From Deltaproteobacteria bacterium (GTDB lineage: Bacteria > Myxococcota > JADLHZ01), in contig JADLHZ010000032.1 in assembly GCA_020848545.1 (NCBI GenBank), positions 44,865-108,864 on the forward strand: a stretch of 64,000 nucleotides of DNA. The letters are read 5' to 3'. A program made the position numbers and the translations under genes. Position 1 is the stretch's first letter. The number at the start of each line of letters is the position of its first letter. The notes beneath the pieces are model-generated. The model searched no databases. It was not told the DNA's origin and worked only from the letters and a program-made list of their open reading frames with translations. Of the stretch, positions 17,462 through 26,539 are shown piece by piece.

Positions 17462-18568
17462 ATGCTCATGTCCCGGCCCCGACAGCGTCTGACCCTACTC
17501 ATCGGGCTCGCCCTCGCGGCGTGCGGCGCGCGGTCCGAGGGGCGGGAGCGCTCGACGACGAAGATCGACGCCTTCGGAAAGGGCGCGGACGACGATCCAT
17601 CCAAGGCGGGCGACCCAAGTGGCGCGCCCTCAGCGGAGCCCACGTCGACTCCGCCAGACGGCACAACCGCCACGCCCCAACCGCGGCCCGATACCGTGGT
17701 CTGGGGCGACATCGGCGAGCGTCGCTACCGGCTGTTCATCCCCGGTACCGCGGCGAACGCCGACCAGAAAGCGCTCGTCGTCATGCTGCACGGCTGCGAT
17801 CAGAGCGCGTCCGATTTTGCCACGGTGACTGGCATGGACGCGATCGCGCGCCGTGAGAAATTCGCCGTCGTCTATCCGGAGCAAGCGGCGAGCAAGAACG
17901 CGCTCGGCTGCTGGAACTGGTTCTCGGTCGCCGAGCAAGCGCGCGCCGGCGACGAAGCGCTCTTCGTGCTCAACGTCATCGATGAAGCGGCGCAGCTGAC
18001 GGCGATCGACGAAGCGCGCGTCTTCGCGGCGGGTCTCAGCGCGGGCGCCGCGCTCGCCGTGATCCTCGGCAGCTGCTATCCCGAGCGCTTCAAGGCGATC
18101 GGCGCGCATTCGGGCTTGGCGTTCAAAGCGGCGAGCACCGCAGCAACGGCGGCGTGGATCATGGCCGCGGGGCCGGCGTACAGCGGTGATGCCAGCGCCG
18201 AAGGAGCAAAGATCTGCGCGGGCAAGATGCTCGCGAGCTCGGCGATCATCATCCACGGCGACGCCGACGCCACGGTGCGTCCGGCGCACGGCTCGCGCAT
18301 TTATGATCAATTCCGTGCGCTCGCCGACTGGGCCGACGACGCCGCCAGAAACAACAGCGTCTCGCCGAACGAGAGCTCCGTTGGCAGCGACGGCAAGAGC
18401 TACGAGCGGGTCGTCACGAAGAAGGGCGACGGCGCCGTCGTCGAGCACATCTCGGTGCAGGGGCTCGCGCACGCGTGGAGCGGCGGCAAGAGCGGCTTCG
18501 CCTATTCGGATCCAGAGGGGCCGAACGCGAGCGAGATGCTGTGGGCGTTCTTCGCTGCCTTGCCCTGA
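17462..18568 (+). CDS. lipoprotein esterase, polyhydroxybutyrate depolymerase-like
   Basis: The 368-residue alpha/beta hydrolase begins with a lipoprotein signal (LLIGLALAACG) and a long Pro/Thr/Ser-rich linker (about residues 25-75). The catalytic domain shows the oxyanion region VVMLHGCDQSASDFA, nucleophile Ser193 in AAGLSAGAALAVIL, a probable acid Asp in IIIHGDADATVRP and the catalytic His in GLAHAWSGGKSGF. This arrangement matches PHB depolymerase and feruloyl esterase-like secreted enzymes. Lipidation suggests display in the outer membrane. The substrate cannot be told; short polyesters or aryl esters are both possible. It is followed by the tRNA-Val promoter. Confidence 0.85.
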   Translation: MLMSRPRQRLTLLIGLALAACGARSEGRERSTTKIDAFGKGADDDPSKAGDPSGAPSAEPTSTPPDGTTATPQPRPDTVVWGDIGERRYRLFIPGTAANADQKALVVMLHGCDQSASDFATVTGMDAIARREKFAVVYPEQAASKNALGCWNWFSVAEQARAGDEALFVLNVIDEAAQLTAIDEARVFAAGLSAGAALAVILGSCYPERFKAIGAHSGLAFKAASTAATAAWIMAAGPAYSGDASAEGAKICAGKMLASSAIIIHGDADATVRPAHGSRIYDQFRALADWADDAARNNSVSPNESSVGSDGKSYERVVTKKGDGAVVEHISVQGLAHAWSGGKSGFAYSDPEGPNASEMLWAFFAALP

Positions 18569-18621
18569 GCGCCACTGCTCGCCGCAAGTGGTCGAGGTGC
18601 TCATGCGCCGTCGTGCGCGTG

Positions 18622-18651
18622 TTGACAGCGCGCGGGCGACGCATGTATGCC
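18622..18651 (+). promoter_or_regulatory. candidate promoter for tRNA-Val and thrS
   Basis: A perfect TTGACA (18622-18627), an 18-nt spacer and TATGCC (18646-18651) lie 25 nt before the tRNA-Val 5' end, the expected position for a stable-RNA promoter. Confidence 0.5.
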
Positions 18652-18675
18652 GCCGGACCTCGAAACGAGAGCCCT

Positions 18676-18750
18676 AGGCACGTAGCTCAGTGGGAGAGCA
18701 TCACCTTGACACGGTGGGGGTCGGCGGTTCAATCCCGCCCGTGCCTACCA
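18676..18750 (+). tRNA. tRNA-Val (GAC)
   Basis: The acceptor stem AGGCACG/CGTGCCT, D-arm GCTC..GAGC, anticodon loop TTGACAC with anticodon GAC, a T-arm with GGTTCAATCC and an encoded 3' CCA are all present. It ends 17 nt before the thrS start codon. Confidence 0.96.
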
Positions 18751-18767
18751 TTCGTTCGGCCTAGGAA

Positions 18768-20708
18768 ATGCCCGTGATCGAAGTCAGCCCAAGCGAAATC
18801 CCCGTCGGAAAAGCCCTGTGGGAGTACATCAAGGCGAAGGATCTCAAGCAGATCGTCGCCGCGAGGGTCGACGATCAGATCGTCGACGTGCATACGCCCA
18901 TCAAGGCGACGCCGAAGTCCGTGCAGCTCCTGCAGCCCGACGACAAGGACGCGTTGATGGTGCTGCGCCACTCGACCGCGCACGTCATGGCCGAGGCGGT
19001 GAAGAAGCTGTTCCCGAAGGCGCAGGTCACGATCGGCCCGGCGACCGACAGCGGCTTCTATTACGACTACGATTACGAGCCTGGCTTCTCGCCCGAAGAT
19101 CTCGAGAAGATCGAAGCGATGATGCGCACGATCGCGCAGACCCGCGCGCCGTTTCGCCGCTTCACCATGAGCCGCGACGAGATGAAGAAGATGTTCGCCG
19201 ACATGGGCGAGCACTTCAAAGTCGAGATCGTCGACGGCATCCCAGCGAACGACGAGCTCAGCTATTACAAGCAGGGCGAGTTCGTCGATCTCTGCCGCGG
19301 CCCGCACCTTCCGCACACGGGCTACATGAAGGGCCTCAAGCTCACCCACACCGCCGGCGCGTATTGGCGCGGCGACGAGAAGAACAAAATGCTCCGGCGC
19401 ATCTACGGCGTCGTGTTCTTCAGCGAGGCCGAGCTGAAGAAGCACTTGGAGCAGCAGGAAGAAGCGAAGAAGCGCGATCACCGTAAGCTCGGCAAAGAGC
19501 TCGAGCTCTTCGGCTTCCACCCATGGGCGCCGGCGTCGCCGTTCTTCATGCCGAAGGGCGCGCTCGTCTACAACCAGCTCATCGAGTACATGCGCGGCGT
19601 CTACGAGCAGCGCGGCTACCAAGAAGTGATCACGCCGCAGATCTTCGACGCCGAATTGTTCAAGCGCTCGGGTCACTACGACAACTACCGCGACAACATG
19701 TACTTCGCGTCGACCCACGCCTCGACCGAGACCGACGAGCAGGACGCGCGCGAATTTTCGTCGAAGCCGATGAACTGCCCGGGCCATTGCTTGCTCTACG
19801 GCATGCACAAGCACAGCTACCGCGCGCTTCCGTACCGCATGGCGGACTTCGGGCGGCTGCATCGCTACGAGCGGAGCGGCGTCACCGCCGGCCTCACGCG
19901 CGTCCGCACCTTCTGCCAAGACGACGCGCACATCTTCTGCACGATGGGCCAGATGCAAAGCGAGATGCTCGCGTTCATCGATCTGGTCGGCGAGGTGTAT
20001 CCGGCGTTCGGCATCAGCGAGTGGGAAGTGAAGCTCGCCACGCGCCCCGAGAAGTCGATCGGCTCGGACGAAGCGTGGACGCTCGCTGAAAAGTCCCTGC
20101 ACGACGCGCTCAACCAGCGCGCGATCAAGTACGAAGTGTTGAAGGGCGAGGGCGCGTTCTACGGCCCGAAGATCGAGTTCCACATCAAGGACGCCATCGG
20201 CCGCAGCTGGCAGCTCGGGACGCTGCAAGTCGACTTCGCCCTCCCGGAGCGCTTCGACCTCACTTACGTCGACAGCGACAACACCGAGAAGCGTCCGCTC
20301 ATGCTGCACCGCGCGATCTTCGGCTCGCTCGAGCGCTTCTTCGGCGTTTACCTCGAGCACACCGGCGGCAATTTCCCCGGCTTCTTGGCCCCCGAGCAGG
20401 TGCGGGTCATCCCCGTTTCGGGCGACCAAAATCCTTATGCACAAGAGGTCTTGGAAATTTTGTTGAATCAGGGTATCCGCGCCGGCCTCGACATTTCCAA
20501 CGAGAAGCTCGGCGCGAAGATTCGCGACGCGCAGCTCATGAAAGTGCCGTACGCCGGAGTGGTCGGAAAGAAGGAAGTGAGCGAGCGCCGCCTTGCGATA
20601 CGCAAGCGTGGTGGAGAGGATTTGGGGGCGTTGCCGCTGGAAGAAGCGGTGGCGTTCCTGGTGAAAGAGAGCGCGGCCCCGAAGTTGGGGACGCCAAAGG
20701 GCGTTTGA
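18768..20708 (+). CDS. thrS: threonine--tRNA ligase
   Basis: This class II synthetase charges tRNA-Thr. The 646 residues contain the N-terminal TGS domain and the editing domain with HSTAHVMAEAV and DSGFYYDYDYE. The catalytic core has the MNCPGHCLLY zinc-site region, motif 2 FGRLHRYERSGVTAGLTRVR with QDDAHIFC, and motif 3 LHRAIFGSLERFFGVYLEH. The C-terminal anticodon-binding domain follows. The length is typical. It begins the conserved translation block thrS-infC-rpmI-rplT-pheS-pheT. The tRNA-Val gene lies 17 nt upstream and no T-box was seen in that gap, so the transcript may be cut at the tRNA. Identification is certain. Confidence 0.98.
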   Translation: MPVIEVSPSEIPVGKALWEYIKAKDLKQIVAARVDDQIVDVHTPIKATPKSVQLLQPDDKDALMVLRHSTAHVMAEAVKKLFPKAQVTIGPATDSGFYYDYDYEPGFSPEDLEKIEAMMRTIAQTRAPFRRFTMSRDEMKKMFADMGEHFKVEIVDGIPANDELSYYKQGEFVDLCRGPHLPHTGYMKGLKLTHTAGAYWRGDEKNKMLRRIYGVVFFSEAELKKHLEQQEEAKKRDHRKLGKELELFGFHPWAPASPFFMPKGALVYNQLIEYMRGVYEQRGYQEVITPQIFDAELFKRSGHYDNYRDNMYFASTHASTETDEQDAREFSSKPMNCPGHCLLYGMHKHSYRALPYRMADFGRLHRYERSGVTAGLTRVRTFCQDDAHIFCTMGQMQSEMLAFIDLVGEVYPAFGISEWEVKLATRPEKSIGSDEAWTLAEKSLHDALNQRAIKYEVLKGEGAFYGPKIEFHIKDAIGRSWQLGTLQVDFALPERFDLTYVDSDNTEKRPLMLHRAIFGSLERFFGVYLEHTGGNFPGFLAPEQVRVIPVSGDQNPYAQEVLEILLNQGIRAGLDISNEKLGAKIRDAQLMKVPYAGVVGKKEVSERRLAIRKRGGEDLGALPLEEAVAFLVKESAAPKLGTPKGV

Positions 20709-20753
20709 AGCTCCCTTTAGAACCGCTGCGCAGCAGCAATACAGGAGTCAGTC

Positions 20754-21410
<657 letters not shown>

Positions 21411-21428
21411 AAGAAAAGGATCAATCGT

Positions 21429-21629
21429 ATGCCGAAGATGAAGACGAAGAAAGCAGCGGCCAAGCGCTACAAGGTGAGCGGATCGGGCAAGATCATCGTG
21501 CCGACCGCCAACCGCAACCACCGCTTGATCGGCAAGAGCAAGCGCGCCAAGCGGCAGGGCCGCGGCGTCAAGGTTGCCGACAAGACCAAGCAGAAGCAGG
21601 CGAAGGTCATGCTTCCGTACAGCTACTGA
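21429..21629 (+). CDS. rpmI: 50S ribosomal protein L35
   Basis: The 66-residue basic protein begins MPKMKTKKAAAKRYKVSGSG and contains the typical HRLIGKSKRAKRQ. It lies 18 nt after infC and 39 nt before rplT, the universal infC-rpmI-rplT order. In E. coli L20 represses this operon; a similar control is possible but no leader pseudoknot could be assigned here by eye. Confidence 0.97.
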   Translation: MPKMKTKKAAAKRYKVSGSGKIIVPTANRNHRLIGKSKRAKRQGRGVKVADKTKQKQAKVMLPYSY

Positions 21630-21668
21630 CCGTAGCGACAAATTCAGCGTTCACGTAAGGAGTGGAAA

Positions 21669-22055
21669 ATGTCTCGTACTAAAGGTGGCGTCAAAACGCG
21701 CAAGCGTCATAAGCGCGTTCTCAAAGCGGCCCGTGGCTTCTACGCCGGCCGCAGAAAATACTTCACGGCGGCCAAGGAAACCTTGGATCGCGCGATGGCG
21801 TATGCGTTCGCGGGTCGCAAGATCAAGAAGCGCGACTATCGGGCGATGTGGAACGCGCGTATCAACGCCGGTCTGCGCCCGCACGGCATCAGCTACAGCC
21901 GCTTCATCTCGGCGCTGAAGACCTTGAAGATCGAGCTCGATCGCAAGGTGCTCGCCGATCTCGCGACGCGTGGCACGAAGGGTTTCACCGAGCTCATCGC
22001 TCTCGCCAAAGACGTCGAAGACAAGCGCAAAGCGTCGATCAAAAAAGCGGCCTGA
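21669..22055 (+). CDS. rplT: 50S ribosomal protein L20
   Basis: L20 binds 23S rRNA early in large-subunit assembly and is the operon's autoregulator in several bacteria. The 128-residue protein shows the N-terminal basic arm (GGVKTRKRHKRVLKAARGFY, RRKYFTAAKETLDRAMAYAF) and the globular part RDYRAMWNARINAGLRPHGI with SYSRFISALK. It has a C-terminal lysine-rich extension about 8-10 residues longer than common. AGGAG lies 7 nt before the ATG. Confidence 0.97.
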   Translation: MSRTKGGVKTRKRHKRVLKAARGFYAGRRKYFTAAKETLDRAMAYAFAGRKIKKRDYRAMWNARINAGLRPHGISYSRFISALKTLKIELDRKVLADLATRGTKGFTELIALAKDVEDKRKASIKKAA

Positions 22056-22111
22056 AGCGACGGCGGCCTCGGCCCCGGTGCAGGCCCCTCCACAAGTGAG
22101 AGCTTCGTCTG

Positions 22112-23158
22112 ATGTCAGACGCTCCCAACGTCCAAGCCTTACAATCGCGAGGCGAAGCGCTCGTCCACGAAGCCGAGCGCGAAGCGAAGCGCCTGCAGAC
22201 CTCAGAGGCCGCGCACGCGTGTAAGGCGAAGTACCTCGGCAAGAAGGGCCTGCTCGCCGACGTCATGAAGCAGCTCTCGGCGCTGCCGCCCGAAGAGCGC
22301 AAGTCGGTCGGCAAGGTCGCCAACACGATCAAAGAGCAGCTGGAAGGCATCTTCGACGCGGCGTTGAAGCGCTTGGAGCAAGAGGCGCTCGACAAGAGCC
22401 TCGAGACCTCCGGCGTCGACGTCACGCGGCCCGCGCGCGAGCGCTGGCTCGGCACCTTGCACCCGCTGACGCGCACGACCTTTCGCATCATCGAGGTGTT
22501 TCAGAGCTTGGGCTTCGTCATCGCCGACGGCCCCGAGATCGAGCACGACTTCTACAACTTCGAAGCGCTGAACTTTCCAAAAGATCATCCCGCGCGCGAC
22601 ATGCAGGACACGTTCTTCGCGTCGCCGGACGTGTTGCTGCGGACGCACACGTCGCCGGTGCAGATCCGGACGATGCTCGATCGCAAGCCGCCCGTGCGCA
22701 TCATTTGCCCCGGCAAGGTCTACCGCTGCGACGCCGACATCACGCACTCGCCGATGTTCCATCAGGTCGAAGGATTGTGGGTCGATCAGCGCGTGTCGAT
22801 GGCCGATTTGAAAGGCGTCTTGCGCGCGTTCGCCGAGCGCCTGTTCGGCCGGCACACGAAGGTGCGCCTGCGGCCGAGCTACTTTCCCTTTGTCGAGCCC
22901 GGCGCCGAGGTCGACGTCACCTGTGTGCTCTGCGGAGGCAAAGGCTGCCGCGTGTGCAAGCAGACCGGCTGGCTCGAGATCTTGGGCGCCGGTATGGTGC
23001 ACCCGAACGTGCTGACGGCCGTTGGCTACAACCCGGAAGAAGTGCGTGGCTTCGCCTTCGGCATGGGCGTCGAGCGCATCGCGATGCTGCTCCACGGCGT
23101 CGATGACATTCGCTTGTTCTTCGACAACGACATCCGCTTCCTGAGGCAGTTTCAATGA
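22112..23158 (+). CDS. pheS: phenylalanine--tRNA ligase alpha subunit
   Basis: This is the catalytic subunit of the heterotetrameric enzyme. The 348 residues include the N-terminal coiled coil ([19 protein letters not shown]), the class II core with [11 protein letters not shown], motif 2 [19 protein letters not shown], and the cysteine-containing insert [20 protein letters not shown]. Motif 3 is [20 protein letters not shown]. It is translationally coupled to pheT by a 4-nt ATGA overlap. The length and order are typical. Confidence 0.98.
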   Translation: MSDAPNVQALQSRGEALVHEAEREAKRLQTSEAAHACKAKYLGKKGLLADVMKQLSALPPEERKSVGKVANTIKEQLEGIFDAALKRLEQEALDKSLETSGVDVTRPARERWLGTLHPLTRTTFRIIEVFQSLGFVIADGPEIEHDFYNFEALNFPKDHPARDMQDTFFASPDVLLRTHTSPVQIRTMLDRKPPVRIICPGKVYRCDADITHSPMFHQVEGLWVDQRVSMADLKGVLRAFAERLFGRHTKVRLRPSYFPFVEPGAEVDVTCVLCGGKGCRVCKQTGWLEILGAGMVHPNVLTAVGYNPEEVRGFAFGMGVERIAMLLHGVDDIRLFFDNDIRFLRQFQ

Positions 23159-25644
23159 AGTTTTCACTGAACTGGCTGAAGGAGCTGTCGGAAGTCGACG
23201 CGCCGGCCGAAGAGGTGGCGGAGCGCCTGACCTTCCTCGGCCTCGAGGTCGAAGGCGTGCACGACCTGCGCTCACCGCTGCAAAAGGTGATCGTCGTCGA
23301 AGTCGCCGAGGTGCAGAAGCATCCGAACGCCGACAAGCTGAAGATCGTCAAGGTGCTCGACGGCGAAGGCACGCGCGCGATCGTGTGTGGCGCGCCCGAT
23401 GTTCGCGTGGGCGCCCGCGTGCCCCTCGCCGAGCCCGGCGCGGTCGTCGGCGGCAAGAAGATCGGAGTCAGCGAGATTCGCGGCGTCAGCTCGGCTGGCA
23501 TGCTGTGCTCGGAGCGAGAGCTCGGCTTCACGGACGAGGCGAAGGGCCTCGCTGATCTCCCGGGCGATTGGGCGCTCGGAAAACGCCTGTCGGATACGCC
23601 GCTCGCCGATACGATTCTGGAGATTTCGATCACGCCGAACCGCCCAGACGCGATGAGCCACCTCGGCATGGCGCGCGAGCTCGCGGCGGCGTTTCAAGCG
23701 CGCGTGCGCAAGCCCCGCGTCGTCCTGCGTGAAGACGGCGGCGAAGTCAGCGAACGCGCCGCGGTCGAGATCGTCGATCAGACGGCGTGCCGGCGCTACT
23801 TGGCGCGCGTCGTCGCCGGTGTGAAGGTGGAGCCGTCGCCGCTGCACGTGCGCGCACGCTTGTTCATGCTCGGCACGCGGCCGATCAACAACGTGGTCGA
23901 CGCCACGAACTGGGTCATGCTCGAGCTCGGCCATCCGCTGCACGCGTTCGATCTCGGCCGCCTCGGCTCGGCGAGCGGCGCTGGCGCGAAGCAGAAGAAG
24001 GTGCTCGTGCGCCGCGCCAACGCCGGCGAGACGATGAAGACCTTGGACGGCGTCGAGCGTGCGCTCAGCGAAGACGACCTCGTGATCGCCGATCCGCAGC
24101 GGGCGATCGCGCTCGCCGGCATCATGGGCGGCGAAGAGAGCGAGATCGTGGCGGCTTCGGGCGACGTCCTCGTCGAGAGCGCGTACTTCGAGCCGCAGGT
24201 CGTCTATCGCACGTCGAAGCGTCTCGGCCTCACGACGGAAGCGTCGAGCCGGTTCTGGCGCGGCACCGACATGGACGGCCTCGCGTTCGCGAACGATCGC
24301 ACGTGCCAGCTGCTCAGCGAGTGGGCCGACGGCAAGGTCTGCCGCGGCACCGTAGACGTCTATCCGCGCCGCCGCACGCCGGTCGAAGTGCAGCTGCGGC
24401 CGAAGCGGCTCGCCGAGTACTTGGGCGTGCAAGTGAGCGCCGAGGACATCGCCAAATATCTGACGTCGCTCGAGCTGACGGTGAAGGGCCGAACCGATCA
24501 GGCGATCACCTTCGGCATCCCGAGCTTTCGCGTCGATCTCAACGCCGAGGTCGATCTCGTCGAAGAGGTCGCGCGCCTCGAAGGCTATGGGAAGATCCCA
24601 GAGCGCTTGCCGGAAGCCGGCGGCAGCTACGACGCGATCGTGCAGCAAGACCAAGGCTCGGACTACAGCCGGCTGCGCGAGCTGCTCGCGAGCCAAGGCC
24701 TCTCGGAAGCGATCAACTACTCTTTCGTCGCCGCCGCCGAGGAAGCAGCGTTTCGTCCCGACGGGGTCGACTCGGCCGTCGCGCTGCAAAACCCGATGAG
24801 CGAAGATCAAAGCGTGATGCGCACGTCGCTCATGGCCGGGCTCGTGAAGAACGCGCGCCACAACCTCGCGCGACAAGTGCTCGACGTGCGTCTCTTCGAG
24901 ATCGGCCGCGTGTTCCATCCGCGGCGCGGCGATCTCTCGGCGCTGCCGGTCCGCGACGCCGCCTTGCCCGAAGAGCACGACCGGCTCGCGATCTTGCTGC
25001 ACGGCCCGGCGTCGCCGTTTGGCTGGGGCATGCCGAAGCGTGAGGTCGACTTCTTCGACGTCAAGCGCATCACCGAAGCGATCTTCGAAGCGTGGCACTT
25101 GCAGGTCGAGTACGTGCCGAACGAGCTGCCGGCGTACTTTCATCCGAAGGCCGCGGCGCGCCTCGTGCTGCATCGGCCGGCGACGGCGCATGTCGGCGCG
25201 CGCGACGAAACGATCGGCTACGTGGGGCAGCTGCACCCGAAGGTGCTCGCTGGCCTCGGCATCGACGCGTCGGCGACCTTCGTTGCCGACCTCGACGTGT
25301 TGCCGCTCTCGGCCGAAGCGGCGGTCGCGCGCTACCAGCCGCTGCCGCGCTTTCCGGGCATCCGCCGCGATCTCGCCGTCATCGCCCGCGCCGACGTGCA
25401 TGCGGGCGACATCGTCAGCGAAGCGTTGGCCGAGGCGAAGCAGAAGGGCCTCACGCTCGAACACGTGCACATGTTCGACGTGTACCAAGGCAAGCCGATC
25501 GCCGATGGCCACTTGAGCCTCGCGCTCGCGTTCTTCTTCCGTCACCCCGAGCGGACGCTCACCGACGAAGAGGTGAAGGCGGAGTTCGACACGCTCGTCC
25601 TCGGCTTGAAGCAGAAGTTCAAGCTGGAATTGCGCGAGGCCTAG
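23155..25644 (+). CDS. pheT: phenylalanine--tRNA ligase beta subunit
   Basis: This is the large, tRNA-binding and editing subunit. The 829 residues contain the N-terminal tRNA-binding EMAP-like domain (about 39-150: [25 protein letters not shown]), the B3/B4 editing region ([20 protein letters not shown]), the B5 domain ([20 protein letters not shown] to [13 protein letters not shown]), the catalytic-like core, and the C-terminal FDX-ACB domain ([14 protein letters not shown]). It is coupled to pheS by ATGA and ends directly next to the following small membrane gene (no gap). The family is certain. Confidence 0.98.
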   Translation: MKFSLNWLKELSEVDAPAEEVAERLTFLGLEVEGVHDLRSPLQKVIVVEVAEVQKHPNADKLKIVKVLDGEGTRAIVCGAPDVRVGARVPLAEPGAVVGGKKIGVSEIRGVSSAGMLCSERELGFTDEAKGLADLPGDWALGKRLSDTPLADTILEISITPNRPDAMSHLGMARELAAAFQARVRKPRVVLREDGGEVSERAAVEIVDQTACRRYLARVVAGVKVEPSPLHVRARLFMLGTRPINNVVDATNWVMLELGHPLHAFDLGRLGSASGAGAKQKKVLVRRANAGETMKTLDGVERALSEDDLVIADPQRAIALAGIMGGEESEIVAASGDVLVESAYFEPQVVYRTSKRLGLTTEASSRFWRGTDMDGLAFANDRTCQLLSEWADGKVCRGTVDVYPRRRTPVEVQLRPKRLAEYLGVQVSAEDIAKYLTSLELTVKGRTDQAITFGIPSFRVDLNAEVDLVEEVARLEGYGKIPERLPEAGGSYDAIVQQDQGSDYSRLRELLASQGLSEAINYSFVAAAEEAAFRPDGVDSAVALQNPMSEDQSVMRTSLMAGLVKNARHNLARQVLDVRLFEIGRVFHPRRGDLSALPVRDAALPEEHDRLAILLHGPASPFGWGMPKREVDFFDVKRITEAIFEAWHLQVEYVPNELPAYFHPKAAARLVLHRPATAHVGARDETIGYVGQLHPKVLAGLGIDASATFVADLDVLPLSAEAAVARYQPLPRFPGIRRDLAVIARADVHAGDIVSEALAEAKQKGLTLEHVHMFDVYQGKPIADGHLSLALAFFFRHPERTLTDEEVKAEFDTLVLGLKQKFKLELREA

Positions 25645-26127
25645 ATGGAGCCGCTCGAGCCGAGACCGCAGCACGAGCCGCCGTTGCCGGCGGATTCGCC
25701 GATCACCGTGCGGCCGTCGGACGGGCTCGCCGTCGCCAGCCTGGTCCTCGGCATCTTGGCGTGCATCTCGTTCTGGATCTTTCCGGTGTGCGCGATCTTC
25801 GCCGTCGTCAGCGTGCTGCTCGGGCGCGTGGCCCAGCGGCGCATGCGGCAGGCGACGCCGTTGCGGCCGGCGGCGCGTTCGTGGGCGACCGCCGGGATCG
25901 TGCTGTCGTTCTCGGGTGTGCTCTTGTCGAGCGCGCTGCTCGGGAGCTGCTACTGCCTCGTGCAAGACGCGGCGAAGAAGGGCCAGCTCGAGTTCAGCAA
26001 AGAGATCCAAGATCTCGAGAAGGATCCCGAATTCAAGCGTCAGCTCGAGGAGCTGCGCAAAGACGTCAAGGCGCTTGACGAACAGAAGAACGAAGCGCAA
26101 AAGCCGGACGACAACGAAAACGAATGA
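25645..26127 (+). CDS. DUF4190-like small membrane protein with acidic coiled-coil tail
   Basis: The ATG follows the pheT stop codon with no intervening base. The 160-residue protein has a proline-rich cytoplasmic N-terminus and two hydrophobic segments (about residues 28-60 with GLAVASLVLGILACISFWIF, and about 83-105 with TAGIVLSFSGVLLSSALLGS). A Gly-Arg-Val basic loop lies between, and the charged C-terminal coiled coil is rich in Lys and Glu. The LAVASLVLGI start resembles DUF4190 proteins of unknown function. Position between pheT and ihfA in the same direction suggests co-transcription, but no functional link to translation is known. Confidence 0.7.
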   Translation: MEPLEPRPQHEPPLPADSPITVRPSDGLAVASLVLGILACISFWIFPVCAIFAVVSVLLGRVAQRRMRQATPLRPAARSWATAGIVLSFSGVLLSSALLGSCYCLVQDAAKKGQLEFSKEIQDLEKDPEFKRQLEELRKDVKALDEQKNEAQKPDDNENE

Positions 26128-26195
26128 TATGAAGTCCTGAGCTGAGGCGCTAAGGAGCCGACACAGCTCGCGATATCGCGCATGAGGGGACCCAC

Positions 26196-26528
26196 GTGAC
26201 GAACGAAGCGGAGCGGCAAAACACGCGGACGATGACCAAGGCGGACCTCGTCGAGACGGTCTACGAGAAGGTCGGGCTGTCGAAGAAGGAATCCGCCGAT
26301 CTCGTCGAGCTCTTGTTCGAGACGTTGAAGGACATGCTGGCGAACCAAGGCAAAGTGAAGCTGTCGGGGTTCGGCAACTTCCTCGTGCGCGAGAAGAAGT
26401 CGCGTCCAGGACGCAATCCGCAGACCGGCGCCGCGATCGAGATCGCCGCGCGCCGCGTGTTGAGCTTCAAGCCGTCGCAGGTGTTGAAGGCGACGCTGAA
26501 CGGCGAGAGCGCGCCGGCGGAAGAGTAG
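26196..26528 (+). CDS. ihfA: integration host factor alpha subunit
   Basis: IHF bends DNA sequence-specifically and supports recombination, replication and sigma-54 promoters. The 110-residue protein matches the alpha subunit: TKADLVETVYEKVGLSKKES, VKLSGFGNFLVREKKSRPGR, and NPQTGAAIEIAARRVLSFKP with the intercalating proline arm. GTG 26196 is preceded by GAGGGG with 5-6 nt spacing; an internal ATG at 26232 would give the more usual N-terminus but lacks a good site. Placement after pheST is as in E. coli. A single-gene HU/IHF product of this type could form a homodimer or pair with an IHF-beta encoded elsewhere. Confidence 0.95.
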   Translation: MTNEAERQNTRTMTKADLVETVYEKVGLSKKESADLVELLFETLKDMLANQGKVKLSGFGNFLVREKKSRPGRNPQTGAAIEIAARRVLSFKPSQVLKATLNGESAPAEE

Positions 26529-26539
26529 CCCACGCGTCG

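Noticed and set aside
23272..26100. A 942-codon open frame on the minus strand opposite pheT and its downstream gene
   Set aside because: It mirrors a real gene in high-GC DNA, is Arg/Ala/His-rich without any domain pattern, and covers the certain pheT frame.
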